Source of the DNA: Strigamia acuminata
Taxonomy: Eukaryota > Arthropoda > Chilopoda > Geophilomorpha > Linotaeniidae
Assembly: GCA_949358305.1 (NCBI GenBank)
Contig: OX442314.1
Span: forward strand, 11,339,060-11,403,059
Reading direction: 5' to 3'
DNA: 64,000 nucleotides
In this document: in pieces, positions 21,816-35,239 of the stretch
How positions within the stretch are numbered: position 1 is the first letter of the stretch
Layout of the letters: every line of letters begins with the position of its first letter
Notes under the pieces: model-generated
Database searches by the model: none
Told to the model about the DNA's origin: nothing
What the model saw: the letters and a program-made list of their open reading frames with translations, nothing else
Made by a program: the position numbers and the translations under genes

Positions 21816-24800
21816 CTTTTCACAGTCATTTTTGGGGCCCTAATTGAAAAGAAATGTCCAAAAAAAATTCTTCTATATTTGAAAATTTTTTATGAGCAAA
21901 AATTTTTGTTTTGTAATTTTGGGGTCCCGCGATCCCACAAAGCCCTTCATCACCTTTCAGAACTACAAAAACCAAAAGCCCGCTCCTGATTCATGGCCCC
22001 CCCCTACCCTATTGGAAGTTCCCCAACCTTGAAATACATACCTTTAATACCTTTTTTAATTCTCATTTTATAAAGTTTTATTCTTTCCTAAACGTAATTA
22101 TTCTAATTAGCAAAGTTAAAACTGCAGTTTGTTAAAAAGAAAAACCAAAAACGCGAGATAAAACGTGGTCCGCGTGACTCCCAAAGGTGTAAAAGCATTC
22201 GTGGCTCCACCAACCGGAAAGAAAGAAGGCACGAAAAAAAAAATACAGGAAAAGGCACGCGCGAGACCTGTCATTAATTTAAAAAAAAAAAATTAGAAAA
22301 AAAAAAATTCACGTCTTTAGAGGGTACAGTGCGTTTCTTGGAGCATTCCCAAACGCGTTCCCTTCCCTGTGCTTCTGCAAGAAGTCTCTCGGGGTCGGCG
22401 TGGTAAGAGAAAACGGCAGGGCGAGGGGCAAACGACCATACGAGGCCGAAAAAAGTTGAAGGATTCGTTCTCTTAATGAGCTGAGCTTTTTAATTTACAC
22501 GACACCGTTTTAATACAATTAGGCCGCAAGACCGCGCCGGAATTTGGCAGTTTGGGAGCGACGACGGGCACAACAAGAAATTTAATTGAAGCAGTACAGG
22601 TCATGCATTAACGAGGGAAGCTGCCGAAATTAATCATTTTAATTATTCTTTGCACGGCAACGTGGAAAAGTTGCTCGTGTGGGTTCGTTTCTCGTGTTGG
22701 CGACATCACCATCAAGCGCGATGGGATGGAGCCATGGAGGGTTAAAATGAGTTACCTAAGTGCGCATAAATTCTGTGTGTAAAAGGTTAAGTAAATATTA
22801 CATGAAACTATGTAAATATTGAGATGAATTCATCCTGTGTGGATAGAAGTGTAACCAATCTAGGCGTCTTTGTGTTTTTTTTTGCTTTTTGCAGGTGAGA
22901 AATGGTGGAGTTTAATGCGAAATCGAATACCGGAAGCTGGAATAAAGATGTATATTTGAACATCCATCAAATAAAAGTTAATTGGGAGATGTATGTGGTA
23001 GATGAGGAATCAGTTGCTTGAAACAAGTTGAAGAAAATGACGTAAATGTAGATTTAGGGAGTGGCATATCTGTGTTGTGCACCTGCTCATTTCGAGACAT
23101 AAAAGTTTGGGTTTTAAAATTATAATACGACGGAGAGCGTGTTAATTTTAAAACTCGAAATTGGTGTACGAAATTTACATGCATCGCAATATACAAGATG
23201 TAAGTATGGAATGAGCGCAAAAAACGACTTTTTCTTTATTATACTTTCATTTGGAATTAAAAATTGCACAAGCTGACGGAAGATTTATTCGCAAAAAATA
23301 CATTTGACCAAAATAAAATGAAAAAAGGAAGGGAAAAAAATGGCCATTCAATTGAAAAGAGGAAAGGGAAGGTCATTTGGCAGTTGCCGTGGTGGAATGC
23401 GAACAAGCGTTGGATTTGATGGATCAAAACGCAACAAGATATCAACATTTTAAGTTTACGAAAGAATCAAAAACATGTTTTGGTATTTTGGGGTTGATGG
23501 ACTCGTGTGAGGATTAAAACACATGACCAAATGTCAAATTGTCACGTTTTGTTAGAAAATAAATTGTAAAAATGTATGCAACTTTTATTTTTCTGTAAAT
23601 TTAGATTATTTGATCGCTTTTTATTGTTTTTTCTAACCAAAAACCTCCAAAAATAAAGAAATTTTAAACGCCATATTTGAATTAGTCTGACGTCATAACA
23701 CTCATTTCCGGTTGGTGAAACTTTTCCTAGTGTGCAATAGAGCAGCAACTAATGAAAGTAATCCGGACACCGTCGAAGAGCTGTAATGCATTCGGTTTAT
23801 GAGACATAAAAAAAATGCAAATAAAAATTATGCGAATCGTCATTACCGAAAAAATAAAAAATAAAAAAAAAACACCCGTAAAATAACTAGAAAACCACAA
23901 CCGGAGCGCCACCGTGTGAAAAAAAGTAATGGCAGTCGCGTGTTGGGAGCAGTTTTTCTTGCAAGATCAAAACCACGTTCGAAACGGGTTTTAAAACACC
24001 CCTTTCACGTACGAAACTACACCAGATAATGCATACATAGTAACAATACAAAATTATACATATTTCACGCATCTTTATATAGGTTAATAAACCGTGAAAA
24101 TGAAAAAGAACCGCGCGAACGACGCACCGATTAATTACCAAAATGGCCGTCGTCAAGGTTAGTTGTTGTCGCGTATCAAAAACAAGCACAAACTCATTAT
24201 TCATTCGCTTATTGATAATTTTATAAACAAACAAAAACTCATCCTTTTTTGTGTATTTATTGCGCAAACTTTCAACGAAACTTTTTAAAAAAAAATCTTT
24301 TCAAAATTTTTTTACAATTTTTATTTTTTTGTTGTTGTTGAAGAAAGTTCGAGAAGAAAGTTGTTATCGTCGCCTCTCAGTTGATCCCGTCCCTCCCCTG
24401 CGAATACACGGACCATGGGCATGTTAAGAGAGTGGAATTAACGCAGTGACATGAATTATCTAATGAATTTATGACGGCGACTTCACCGCGTTTCTGGTTG
24501 GTTCGCTCGGCCATTGGGGTGGACGTGAGGCGACCGGCTGCTCGTCTATCATCGAGACTCGCTAATTAGGCCGCGTTCCTCGCGTCGCCAGATTAGAGTT
24601 TTGCGGGTGACGCCGTGTAATCAGTGAGATGAGGACGACGCACGCGTGCACAATTTACGAGCGAGAGTCGGCCGTCGTTTTGATACCGAGAGAGAGAGAG
24701 ACGCGTGGAGGAACGCGTCGAAATGACCGGACTCAACCGACCACAGGCATCGCGTGCGAACATTATGAAATGCCGTGTGTCCGATGTGCGCTTGCTACGC

Positions 24801-27148
24801 CCCCGTATTGCCTCTTAGTAGGGCTCTTACTTCCCCCCCTCTGCTTCGAGTGTTATTAAGATAATAAAAGCAAGAAAAGTCTGCGTTAAAGTTGTACTCC
24901 GGTTTGGTTGGGCGAATGAAAAAAGGAAGGGAAATAAATGGTGTGTGATGGAAACGGGAGAAACAAGTGATTGGTGTTTTTTCAGGTGAGGAAAGTCGTT
25001 TGGATTGCGATTTTTCGGGGTGGGAAGTGCGGAATTGTTTTAATTTCTTGTTTATTCGGGGCGTTTGGGGTGAGAACTCGGAGAGAATATTGATATGAAT
25101 TAGATTTTTGAAAGGTTTGATGTCGGTTTTATGGTTAGTGTGGAATTAAAGTGATTTTGCACGTATGTTTGAGGTTGTTTTTAGTAATTTTGTGATTGAA
25201 TTCGATGTAAAATAGACGTAAATAATTGTGAAAAGCGTAAAAACGCTGAAAAAGGATAAAAATGACAAAAATTAATGAAAAATGAAGAAAACTAAAATAA
25301 AATGCATAAAATTTATTGATCAAATCGATGTAAAATGGACATAAATAATTGTGAAATGCATAAAAATGCGAAAAAATAACTGAAAAATGACAAAAATGAC
25401 AAAAATTAATGACAAATGAAGAAAACTAAAATAAAATTTATTGATTAATGTATAAGAATCATTGAAAGATGAACAAAAATACCGGGAAAATCAATGAAAA
25501 ATGATTAAATTAATAAAAATTGCGTAGAAATTATTGAAAAGTACAGAAAACTCATTAAAAAATGCATAAAAATCATTTTAAAAATGCATAAAAGCGTTAG
25601 AAAATGACCAAATACTTGATTAAATGACCAAAGCCAATGAATAATGATCATTAAAATTTAAAAATGAAACAAATTATCAATTAATTAATTAATTAATTTA
25701 TTTTAGAAACCCGAAGTTAACAATTACACGATCCCATCTTGACACAGACCCAGGTCAGTAATGCCACGCACGATAGGAATGGAATGCGCAAAGGTGATAC
25801 GATTCCATTCTTTGGAAATCACCGATCAAAAACTTCCATCCACACTTGCATTTGCGTCCTCTCAACCGGAAACAATTCGAAGGCAACTAAACTTTTTTTC
25901 CCCTCCAACTTTTGCCAGTAATTGTTGAACATTCTTGAATGTTCGCATCAAGGAACTTTCAAGTTAACGCAAGCGAAAAATACACCTCGTTACACTATAA
26001 ACGGTAATTGGTGAAGTTAGATAGTGAACACGGATATTGTCACACCGATTCACATGCCACTCGACTGCGCTTGACCCATTCGAATAAACCCGTTCCAACC
26101 CCCGAATCTATTCAACTTGAAGCCTGTAATTAGCTCCCAACAGGAGCGCCGCAACTGTACACACAATATTTTCTTATCGCAACTGTTTACAAACACAAAA
26201 CTACTGATTTAATTAAGAATTATATATTATTTTATCGTTTTAGGTGCTTAAAAATTGGTAGAAATGGATTTTAATCGTGGAATTCGTCGGTAGGTGGAAT
26301 TTATCTTTTTTTGTTAGATTTTTTAAATTAATTAAATTATATATTTTTTTTAATGCAATTTGTCTCGAATTAAACAAATCAATTGGTTTCCATCATTTCG
26401 TTGACTCCGCACCTTGTGAGCACCCACTTAGCGTGTCGAACAAGCCGAGTTTTGATTGGGTGCAGCGCCATCTTGTAACCAATGATAATTAATGACATGA
26501 AAAAGGTGGAAAAATGTGTAAATTTGCTCGTGAATTGTTGTTTAACTTGTCGCCCCCCTCCCGTCGACTGAATAGCCCCTCGAAAATGGTTGTGTGCGTC
26601 TTGTTTGGGGGAAAAATTTTAAAAGTTTTAACTCCAAGAAATTGGTAACTTGTTAAAGATGAATCATTTTGCGGGCCACCGACTCTCAAAGGACCCCAAC
26701 TGACCTCTTGCCCTTGCGAATAAAAGCCGAGGGTTTTCTACAGGGGGAGGTGGCGGGGCGCAAGGGAGGGAATTACACAATGTGGACGGACATATAATAG
26801 CCACCCCATTTATTAAAACGGGGGAATGAGACGGAAAAATAGCGACGTGCGTCTTAATAAAAACGTTTTAAAAGGCAAGAGGTTTGAAATGCATTCGGCG
26901 AATATTAGGGCAGTATGCCAGCAAAAGGCGGCCATAACTCAACACGCGTTTCATCGTCTGGGGCTGCGAGCGAAGCATTTTTTTTTAGGTGTCGTGTACG
27001 GAGAAATGGAGGCGGAATAAAATTTTATTATTTTTCATACGAAAAATAAAAATTTTAGATTATGATGTCATTTTTGGTTTAAAATTGAAGTAAAACAGAA
27101 AATATTTTAGTTTTTGGAATGTATTTAACGTGTAAAACGGGATTGGGT
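21816..27148. other. non-coding DNA with GC-richer islands
   Basis: No recognisable gene. GC-richer non-repetitive islands lie at about 22140-22740, 24360-24870, 25730-26170 and 26380-27020. They contain TAATTA/ATTAGG-type sites and resemble enhancer DNA, which is inference only. Positions 22900-24300 are AT-rich and unremarkable. A short GA run lies at about 24688-24700. Confidence 0.5.
25210..25625. repeat. degenerate AT-rich repeat (AAAATGCATAAAAAT type)
   Basis: Loose repetition of ATGCATAAAAAT, GAAAAATGAC and similar words, plus two longer near-copies (GTAAAATAGACGTAAATAATTG at 25207 region and 25328 region). It is too diverged to fix a unit length. Confidence 0.6.
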
Positions 27149-27233
27149 GTGATTGATAGCAACCTTTTTCTTTTAACTCGAATGACGTATTCATTCGCGT
27201 TAAAAGAAAAGGGTTGCTATCAACTAAAATCAC
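27149..27233. repeat. long near-perfect hairpin (about 38-bp arms, 5-nt loop)
   Basis: The left arm 27149-27185 and right arm 27191-27233 pair almost fully: GTGATT, GATAGCAACC, CTTTTAAC and CGAATGA all have their complement. There is a 5-nt bulge on the right and two or three mismatches. The loop is CGTAT. It could be a folded small MITE or a small-RNA precursor. Confidence 0.85.
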
Positions 27234-28749
27234 TTTTAGTGAAAAATAAAGAATAAATAGTGTGCAACTAATTTATGGCGTAATACGTCGGCGTGGTCTT
27301 TTTTTTTTAATTTAAATTTTTTAAAGATTTAAAAAAATTTTTTGTTTACTCTAAAAAGGAAAATTAATACATATTTGTATCGGATTAAATGCGCGGATGT
27401 GGAAACGAGAGCAATTAATTATTCAGCCGCGATTTGAAGGTAAGACGAGAGAGAGCGAATGAAAATGAATTCGCGAGTGTGAAAATTGTTTATTAACGTG
27501 AGTCGGCACGCATTTAAGTGCCTTATCAAACGACATTATCAGTTTGTTTGTGCGTGAAAAGTGATTTAACGTTTAGGCCATTTTTTCGCTCTTCTTTTTC
27601 GCTCTCTAAAAAGCATCTCTCTCTCTCTCTCTCTCGGCACAACTCCTCCCACTACCCCCCTTAACGGTATAAAACGAAAAAGAATGAAGAGCTTTCACTC
27701 ATTAAGATGAGTTTGCGATTCCAAAACACATTTCATTGTCATTTCGGTTGGGATCCGTGACTCAGTGCTTGTGGAATGGCAAAAAGCACGGGGTAGAGTG
27801 AGGTGATGCCAAGTTTTCGCACGCGCTCGCACCGATGACGCCATTGCTGCTTTAATTTGGCGTTGGCGAGCGAAACCGCGGCCTTGTCTCGCACGCGTGT
27901 TAATCCTGTGATTTAGGAGTGCGACTCGTAAATTCCTAACACTCGATGGATGAGTGCGATGTGCACAAGGGGTTGAACGCGGGCGGGCAACTGAGACTCC
28001 CCCGCCGAAAGGAAGTGCAGTGCAGTTGCAGTGGCAGCCCCGATTTCGTTTCCCCTCCCTCTCATTTGACTCTCAATTCCACTTTGAGGTGGCATCAATA
28101 TGAGAAGATAAAGGTCAGAAATGTACATTATTCTTAATTTTCTTGCCAGCTTTATTGGCTGGTTTAAGTGATTGACGACCCCCCCTCTGCCAATTGAATT
28201 TCAAACTTGCAGTTTTATTTTTTTTGTTTTTATTTTTGATTTTATGGTGAAATGTGACTAAGACCGGCTTTAAAGGAGATAAATGTTGGTTTTCATTAGG
28301 AGTGACTGACCAAATGGTGTTTGGAGTTGTTTTGGATTGGTGAGAATGGAATTGGAGGTGGCCAGCTGCACGAGTCGAAGGATATGGAGATTTGTGTTCA
28401 TTTGTATTCATTTTTATTCAAATGATTAAAATTATTCTGTCCTCTGATTAAATCACAATTTTTTTTTTGTTTATTGTAGGGTTTTGTGGAGGTTTTAATT
28501 CCAGTTTTCTATACACACTATTTCGCAGTTAGAATTGAAGATTTATGGGAGCTTGCTTAACATTGCAAAGTTAATGCTGCGGATAAAATCATCACTGCCA
28601 TAGAAAAGTCCAGGATTGTCGGATTCGGGGTGTTTGTCTTTTTCAGTCGTTATTATGACCAGAGAGTGTTCCGGGCAATAGATATACTATTCTTTCCATG
28701 TCAAGGTGGATTTTTTGCGTTGATATTTGTAACGGATAAGTGACTAAAG
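27234..28749. other. non-coding DNA with GC-richer block and (CT)n
   Basis: Contains a CT microsatellite at about 27615-27635, a TATA-like GGTATAAAAC at about 27667, and a GC-richer block 27710-28130. No gene recognised. The TATA-like site has no supporting exon downstream. Confidence 0.45.
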
Positions 28750-29236
28750 CAGTGTTCCTTAACCAGGGGTGCATGAACCCCTTGGGGGTGTGAAATATCC
28801 CTCCTGAGGGTGCGAGACATAAGAAAATATCATTTCACTTATATCGGTTGGAGCTGTGTTTTTCAAAGTTTGGTACAAATAAATCGGGTGCGTAATTGAT
28901 TAATTATAAACTTGAATAGCTCCGTATTTTTGCAAAAGTACGGTATTGTTTCCGTATTTAACCTCACTAACGATGAACGTACGCTTTGTTCGTTACATTA
29001 AATGTAAGAAACGAAAAACCGAAATTGTAATTGCTGACAAAAATGGCAGTTTTGAATAAGAGCCGCGGCTCTTAATCGATAAAATACGGTAGTTTGTGTT
29101 TTTGCAGTGATGTTGTGACGACTGCAATTTTCAGTGTTTATGGTTTATAAAACTTGAACATCTTTTCGATGGAGGTGCGAGAAAATGTTGTGAGAACCTA
29201 AAGGGTGCCACACTTGAAAAAGGTGAAGAACCAGTG
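28750..29236. mobile_element. non-autonomous hAT-like element (487 bp)
   Basis: Starts CAGTGTTCCTTAACC and ends GGTGAAGAACCAGTG, diverged inverted repeats of the hAT type. It is flanked by an 8-bp duplication with one difference (GACTAAAG at 28742-28749, GACTAAAC at 29237-29244). There is no transposase. Its interior (about 28935-29095) is shared with 40765-40925. Confidence 0.75.
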
Positions 29237-29244
29237 GACTAAAC

Positions 29245-32200
29245 CCTGAATCTCCATGTAAAGCTGTGGATAGATATCAGTATTTTGAACACTATGTGGA
29301 TTCAATTTCTCAACCTTAATCCCAATTGCCTAAAACTGTTATGCATGTTTGATTTGTGTTATTATGTAATTATTTATGATTGTATGGTTTATTATCATGT
29401 AAACATTGATGTATCGATTGTTACCATAGTTGGAGTTGTTTTTCAACTGCCCAGCAATTGTTGTTGTTACTTGTACTTCTTATTGCTTTTCTCCATGTCT
29501 TTTTAGCCATTTCTAGACACCAGACCCAAACGAACGAGCCCGAAATCCTACATCCACCTCGGCCTGAAATTGCTATCTAGTTTCACATTTTACCCCTGAA
29601 AATTGTAATCATCTTGTATCAGCTGTTGGGGTTTAGTATTATATTTAAGTGGGTGTGTTTCTGTATCCAGACAGGCTAGGCCTAATCACTAGGTGCACTG
29701 AGAAACCCTTTCTTCCGATCCCCCTTTCACTACCCCAAAAAATACAACAAAAAAAAAACGAGTTAAAAAAGAAGTGAAAAAAACGTCGGTGGGTGCAAAG
29801 GGGAGAGCAGAATCTCTTTTCTTGGGCAAATCAGACTGGATTTTCGCATTTCACCCCTTCCCTGCGCCTTTCCTTCCCTCGCCTTGTAAAGATGCAAATA
29901 ACTTTTTTCCGCGATGGGAAAAACTTGGACACTGTATTGGTGGGGGTCATTCCTCCTCCCATGGCGGTAGGGAGGGCGCAGAAAGGGTGCAGACGTTGCA
30001 CACACAAAAAAGGAGGAAAAAAGGGTTAGGCCCGCGGGCCTAGACAGTCTGGTGCGGTGGGGGTAAAGGGGTTGGTCGGGTTTCTCTCCCCTGCGCTATA
30101 ATATAACTCCTCAGTTCCCTTAGAGTGCGAGAACAATGGCAGACGCCGGTTCTTTGCAATGCTGTTGAAGGTTTTGCTCGGGGACTGTGTCTCACCTTCC
30201 CCTTACCCTCCTCTTTGCCACCTTTCACACGACGGCCCGTCATTCTAATGAGGTGAAGAGGTGGCGAGTGTGTACACCCCTCGTGCAAGGTTTCAGGGCC
30301 CCAGTTGAACAATCCTTTCCTGTGTAGACTGACACTGATAGACAGCTGAAGTGGGCAGGAGAGAGAGAGTGTGTTGGTGAGGTCTCTTTTGCGTTCTAAC
30401 ACTCGTTATTAAGGTCTAATAAGGATATGGCGCTTGGATTATGGTTTGGACGGTGGTTCTGCTTGCTGGAAGTGGTCTCTTTGGGTTTGTATGTTTTTTG
30501 TTTTTTTTGGGGGGGTGGGGGCTTTTTGGATGGAAATTTGGGGGTTTTGGGGTGGATTTTGTAGGTTAGGTGGTGGGGGAATGGGAATTAGGATGTTTGA
30601 TTGCGTTTTTAGAGAGTGGTGGGACAGTTGTGGGATGTTGTGAGAGCCAAAGGCTTAGGGTGTTTGGTTTTTCGTGATATTTTTCAAAAGACAAGATTGT
30701 TTTATAAAGTAAACGTAGGTGGATATTGCGTCGACAAAATGAGCAGACATTAAATGTGTTGGCTAAATGTTAGTCGACAAAACGACTGTTGACAAAATGA
30801 ATGCAAAGTCGACGTGGTGGTCAAAACGACCGTCGACTAAGTAGCAAATACCGAAATTAATTGTTTTTTTTTTACTCCAAAAAGTGGATTTTTTCTTATT
30901 TGGTTTATTTATATATGAAATATTATTCTTTTTTTTGCTTTATCTAGCATTCTTGGGTCTAAAAATTAACATTTTTGTCTAAAATTTGCTTTTTTGTGCT
31001 TTGAAGAGAGTGATTTGTTGCAAAGAAGTGGATTAGGAAGTATACTTTGATCTGTCTATACGTTTTTGTGGTTTATTTTGCTTATTTAGGTTAGTGTATT
31101 TGGCTAGAAAGTGGATAAAAGCTAGTTTTTAAGATATCGCAGCAATAAATCGACAATTTATGCTTGTACGTGTAAAAATACGTGTTTAAACTCGAGGAAT
31201 AATTGAATTTTAATGTGAAAACACAAGGCACATGTCAATAATCAAACCAATCATTAAAGCAACTCAATTTGCCCTGAAATTTCCATTCAATTTAGCGACG
31301 AAATGACGAAAATCGAGTCCTTAACGTGAAAAAAAGCATCGCATTATGATATAAAGCCGAGGGATTTTAATTCACCTGTGTCCACACCTGTTTTGGTCTC
31401 GTGCCGGGCAACGCGCGCCGACCGGGTCCGTGACTCCTTATTTGTTGCTCGCGTGCCGATAAACAAGTCCACCCTCCTCGCTTGGCCGTCCTGACGAATT
31501 AACCCTTTGCGTCCACGGATAAAAGACTGGATACTGTAGCATGGCAGGAGGTTGGTGATAAAAGGGGTGAGCAAGGGCCACGCCAGGCCAGAGTGGACCC
31601 CGACGACTTCACCTGGGCAATGAATAGAGAAGGCCGACTTGTTTACACGCCTTGTTTATCCTGTTTGTAGTAAACAGTCTTGTTTAGAGCTCCACCCAGT
31701 CGACAAGAGTCTTAGTCTTCTTTTTTCTTTTTTTTTTAATCCACCCCCTTTTCGTCGTGGCCAGTTTTTCAGCGTCTGCCGTATCATCCTTTTCTTTCTT
31801 TATGCTCGCCCCGCCATTCCTTAACGCGACGACGCGCGCGAGGCTAATGGCGATCAAAGATTTTCGCGCTCGCGTCCGACCTTTTATAATTTGTCATTTT
31901 TAAATGTCAAAAAGGGGGTGGGGATGAATGAATATGTTTTATTTTGTGAAATAAAATGGCGGGTTTGGTTGGAGTGGGAATAAATGGAAATTTGGAGGTT
32001 AGGCCTAGTTGGGGGATGGTAAACGGCATTGGGAGATGTTAGTATTATTAGCAGGAAATATTCAATGATGTAGAATAATTATATAACTTAAATAAATAAA
32101 TCAGTGTTGCTTAAATCAATTTGCTTTTGTCGTAAGTGCGTAAACTTTGCACGGGCAGCAATAATGTTAATAATTATCAATAAGTCAGATTAGGATAAGT

Positions 32201-33160
32201 CAAATTTGGATTTTAACTTTGAATGCACTTATATACACGTAAAACCATGGTATGAGATAACAGGCAATCATTGCTAGCTTCTGTAAAACGTAGCAATAAC
32301 GTCGGGAAAACATCGGAACATAATTCTAAATGGTGGAGTGCTGAGTTTTGTTTAGTGTTGAATTTAGTGAAATTAGTGCGCCAATAATTTAATCTTTTTT
32401 AGTAAGATTGTGAAAATCAAAACGGTTTGAACACAAAACGTTAAAATTGCTCATTTTCTATGTTATTTCAATGGGAATTTAAACAATCTGTCGGTGCAGC
32501 GCAGCAAAGCTTTATGGGGGCGAAAGATAAATCCTGAAATTTTTCTGCGTGTAAACCAAACATCCAGTGTTATGATGATGTTCTTTATTCTGGAATATGT
32601 TTTTTTTTTTTTTTTTTTTAAAGTGATTGCATATGTAAATTTAGGCTTATATATGTAATTTTGTTTGTTTACAAGATGGGGATGGGAATAGATGGTAAAG
32701 CGCGCGCATCAGTGGATGAAATTTTGGCGTTTTGTTCGGAACGTGATGTTCCAAGTGCAGTGTATGATTTAGGCGGTGTTAAAATGAGTATAATGGAAGG
32801 AATTAGTTGTAGATTCGAAGCTTTTGCTTGTTTGCCGTCGAGTGGCTTATAAAAGTGCGTCTTGTTTACTCCGCGCAGCAGAAAATGCGCGTGGCGCAAA
32901 ATTGTTTCTACAATCACTTTCTCTCTCGAGTGAGATGTTTATCTTGTATTTTTCTAAAGTACTTGTTTGCTGAAAAATTTTCGGTCGGTATACTCGTTTG
33001 ATCTTTTTTTTTCTTTTCTTTTTTTCTTTTTTTTTTTTAAGGGAAAATAAGTTATTGAGTATTTTGTTTTTATTTTTATTTGTTTTTTTTGTATGTGAAG
33101 GGAAGAAAATTGTTTTGATCGTTGCTGTTCATTAATCAAAGAGATTCTCACTTATTGAGT
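29245..33160. other. non-coding DNA with GC-richer islands
   Basis: GC-richer islands lie at 29500-30420 and 31370-31880, with AT-rich sequence between. A GTCGAC cluster is annotated separately. A TATA-like TTATAAAAG lies at about 32847. Overlapping open frames in 29763-30402 occur on both strands and match no family, so no CDS is called. Confidence 0.45.
30730..30837. repeat. GTCGAC cluster
   Basis: Four GTCGAC palindromes (30730, 30773, 30808, 30832) and one GTTGAC (30788) in 108 bp. Three are followed by AAAA(T/C)GA. Spacing is 43, 15, 20 and 24 bp, so it is not a simple tandem array. Confidence 0.85.
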
Positions 33161-33263
33161 CTATAGACAGTGTGGAAACAGAATCCTCTCACGGTGTGGG
33201 AATTTGGACACTGAATCCTTGTTGACTCAGTTTCGCATTCGCTTGTTTTCCCACACCGTCTAG
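33161..33263. repeat. imperfect inverted repeat with two competing left arms
   Basis: The right arm TTTTCCCACACCGTCTAG (33246-33263) can pair with a distal left arm near 33161-33180 (CTATAGACAGTGTGGAAACA, imperfect). It can also pair with a proximal one at 33191-33202 (ACGGTGTGGGAA, perfect over 12 bp). Confidence 0.7.
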
Positions 33264-33584
33264 TTCTTCTGTCGTGACGCGAGTTTACTTTTTACACAAG
33301 AATTGGTTTGTGTATCGTTAGCAATTCATTTGTCACAAATAAGATTAGAATTAATGCAACACGGACTCCCTCGCTTTCGCTCCTCTCTCTTTCTCACTCA
33401 CACACGTCGGCCAAATGACGACAAAATGGCCGTATGTAAATATCCGAAACGCAAACAGATTTTATATTTTATAAAATTCCGTCTGGTTTATAATTATCAC
33501 ACACTTGTTTTGTAATAGAAAATTAAATGGTTTCTCGTTTACTGAAAAATGCACGATTTTAGGGGAATTTTCGCTTGGTTTGTG

Positions 33585-34185
33585 AAAGTCAGGTTTATTT
33601 TATTGAAAGTCAGGCTTATTTTATTGAAATTTTATGCTTATTTTAGTGAAATTTTATGCTTATTGTAGTGAAATTTTATGCTTATTTTAGTGTAATTTAG
33701 GCTTATTTTAGTGAAATTTAGGCTTATTTTAGTGAAATTTAGGCTTATTTTGTGAAATTTAGGCTTATTTTAGTGAAATTTAGGCTGCTTTTAGTGAATT
33801 TCAGACATTTGAGTAAAGTACACAATTATTTTTGTGAAATTCAAGCTTCTTTGAGTGAAATTGATGCTTACTGAAATTCAGGCTTATTTTAGTGAAATTC
33901 ATGCATATTTTAGTGAAATTCATGCATATTTTAGTGAAATTCTGGCTGATTTTGTGAAATTCTGGCTTATCTTTAGTGAAATTCTAGCTTATCCTTAGTG
34001 AAATTCTGGCTGATTTTGTGAAATTCTGGCTGATTTTGTGAAATTCTGGCTGATCTTTAGTGAAATTCAGTTTTTTTAAATAAACTTTATGCCTATTTTA
34101 GTGAAATTTAGAGATATTTAATGAAATTAGGTTTATTTTAGCAAAATACATGCCGATTTTAGTAACATTTCAGGTGTATTTTTCC
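33585..34185 (+). repeat. 21-bp minisatellite, GTGAAATT family, array 1
   Basis: About 28 variable copies of a unit near GTGAAATTTAGGC plus TTATTTTA, 21 bp. Variants carry TTCAGGC, TTCTGGC or TTATGC. A- and T-tracts alternate about every 10 bp. Confidence 0.92.
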
Positions 34186-35239
34186 AAAAATACGTTTTAT
34201 TTACTTTAATTAAGCTCTTTGAATCCCTTGTATTCAAAAATGTTGACGAAAAAATCCACGAAAATCCAAAAGAAATCCAAACCATCGTGTATAACAATAT
34301 CAACTTACCTATCTGTGCGTCCTCGAAAATGATTGGCGGAGGCTCCTCCCAGTCCCTTCTCTCCGGTTTCGTCTCGCAAGTCAGTCGGTGGTCAACTGAC
34401 AACGAGTCACGCGCTGCTCACGTGGCCAGAAGTGATGAAGAAGGGCGGAGTCGCTCATTTTTTCAACCCTATCAAGTACCTGAATCGAGGGAGAACCGAG
34501 AAGGGTCCACCAGGGAGAAATCATTCGAGGAACCTAAAAAAAAAAAAACTCAACGAGCCGAAAATAAAAAATAAAATAAAAAAATGTATGAAATCGAAAC
34601 CGTGGAATCTCGTTGACCACGTGAAGATTGGTGTTGACCAAACACTTTAGCCTCGAATTAACCCCCTCGATGACCCCGATGACCCGCGCTTCTTGCAACT
34701 GGAGTGCGCGCAACGTCTGCTGCAGCCAAATCCGGAGGGTGCACAAAGAGTTGAATTAGCGCACTTTTATCGGAGGAGATTGAAGGGTTAGGGAAGGGGT
34801 TTTGGTGTATGGAGTGTAGACTAAGTTGCAGCGGGGGTCTGCAAACGCGAGACGCCTAACGAGGTCGGTTGTTGAAGAAAACTCGTTTTGCATAAACTGA
34901 GGCTGAGCACCGGGCCTATTTTGCTCGTGCTGGTGATGAAAGGGTTGTGAGTGTGCTGTGGAATGGTGGATCGGTTTCCTGTACTAATTCTTAGATGGGG
35001 TTTTTATTTTTTTGGGTTTTTTTTTTTTATTTTTTATTTTTGAGTTGTTTTTTTAGGAGTAAAAAGGTGATGGGAAGTAAGTTTTGGAAGTTAATGGTCC
35101 AGTTTACGGTGGGGGGGTTCTTGTTGATGGGAATTTTTAATTTCCTTCAGAGACACTTTGACGGCTTTGAATAAGTGAATCTGGACGTTAGTTGGTTTTG
35201 GAACTCGAAAATGTCTTGCTGGAGACTTATTTGGCTAAA
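34186..35239. other. non-coding spacer between two related minisatellites
   Basis: Positions 34290-34960 are GC-richer and non-repetitive. The overlapping open frames at 34287-34650 are in two registers of the same DNA and match nothing known. 34980-35130 is low complexity. Confidence 0.45.

Noticed and set aside
32661-32852. Small plus-strand frame followed by TATAAAAG
   Set aside because: The frame has no known domain, and the TATA-like word lies at its 3' end with no exon after it.
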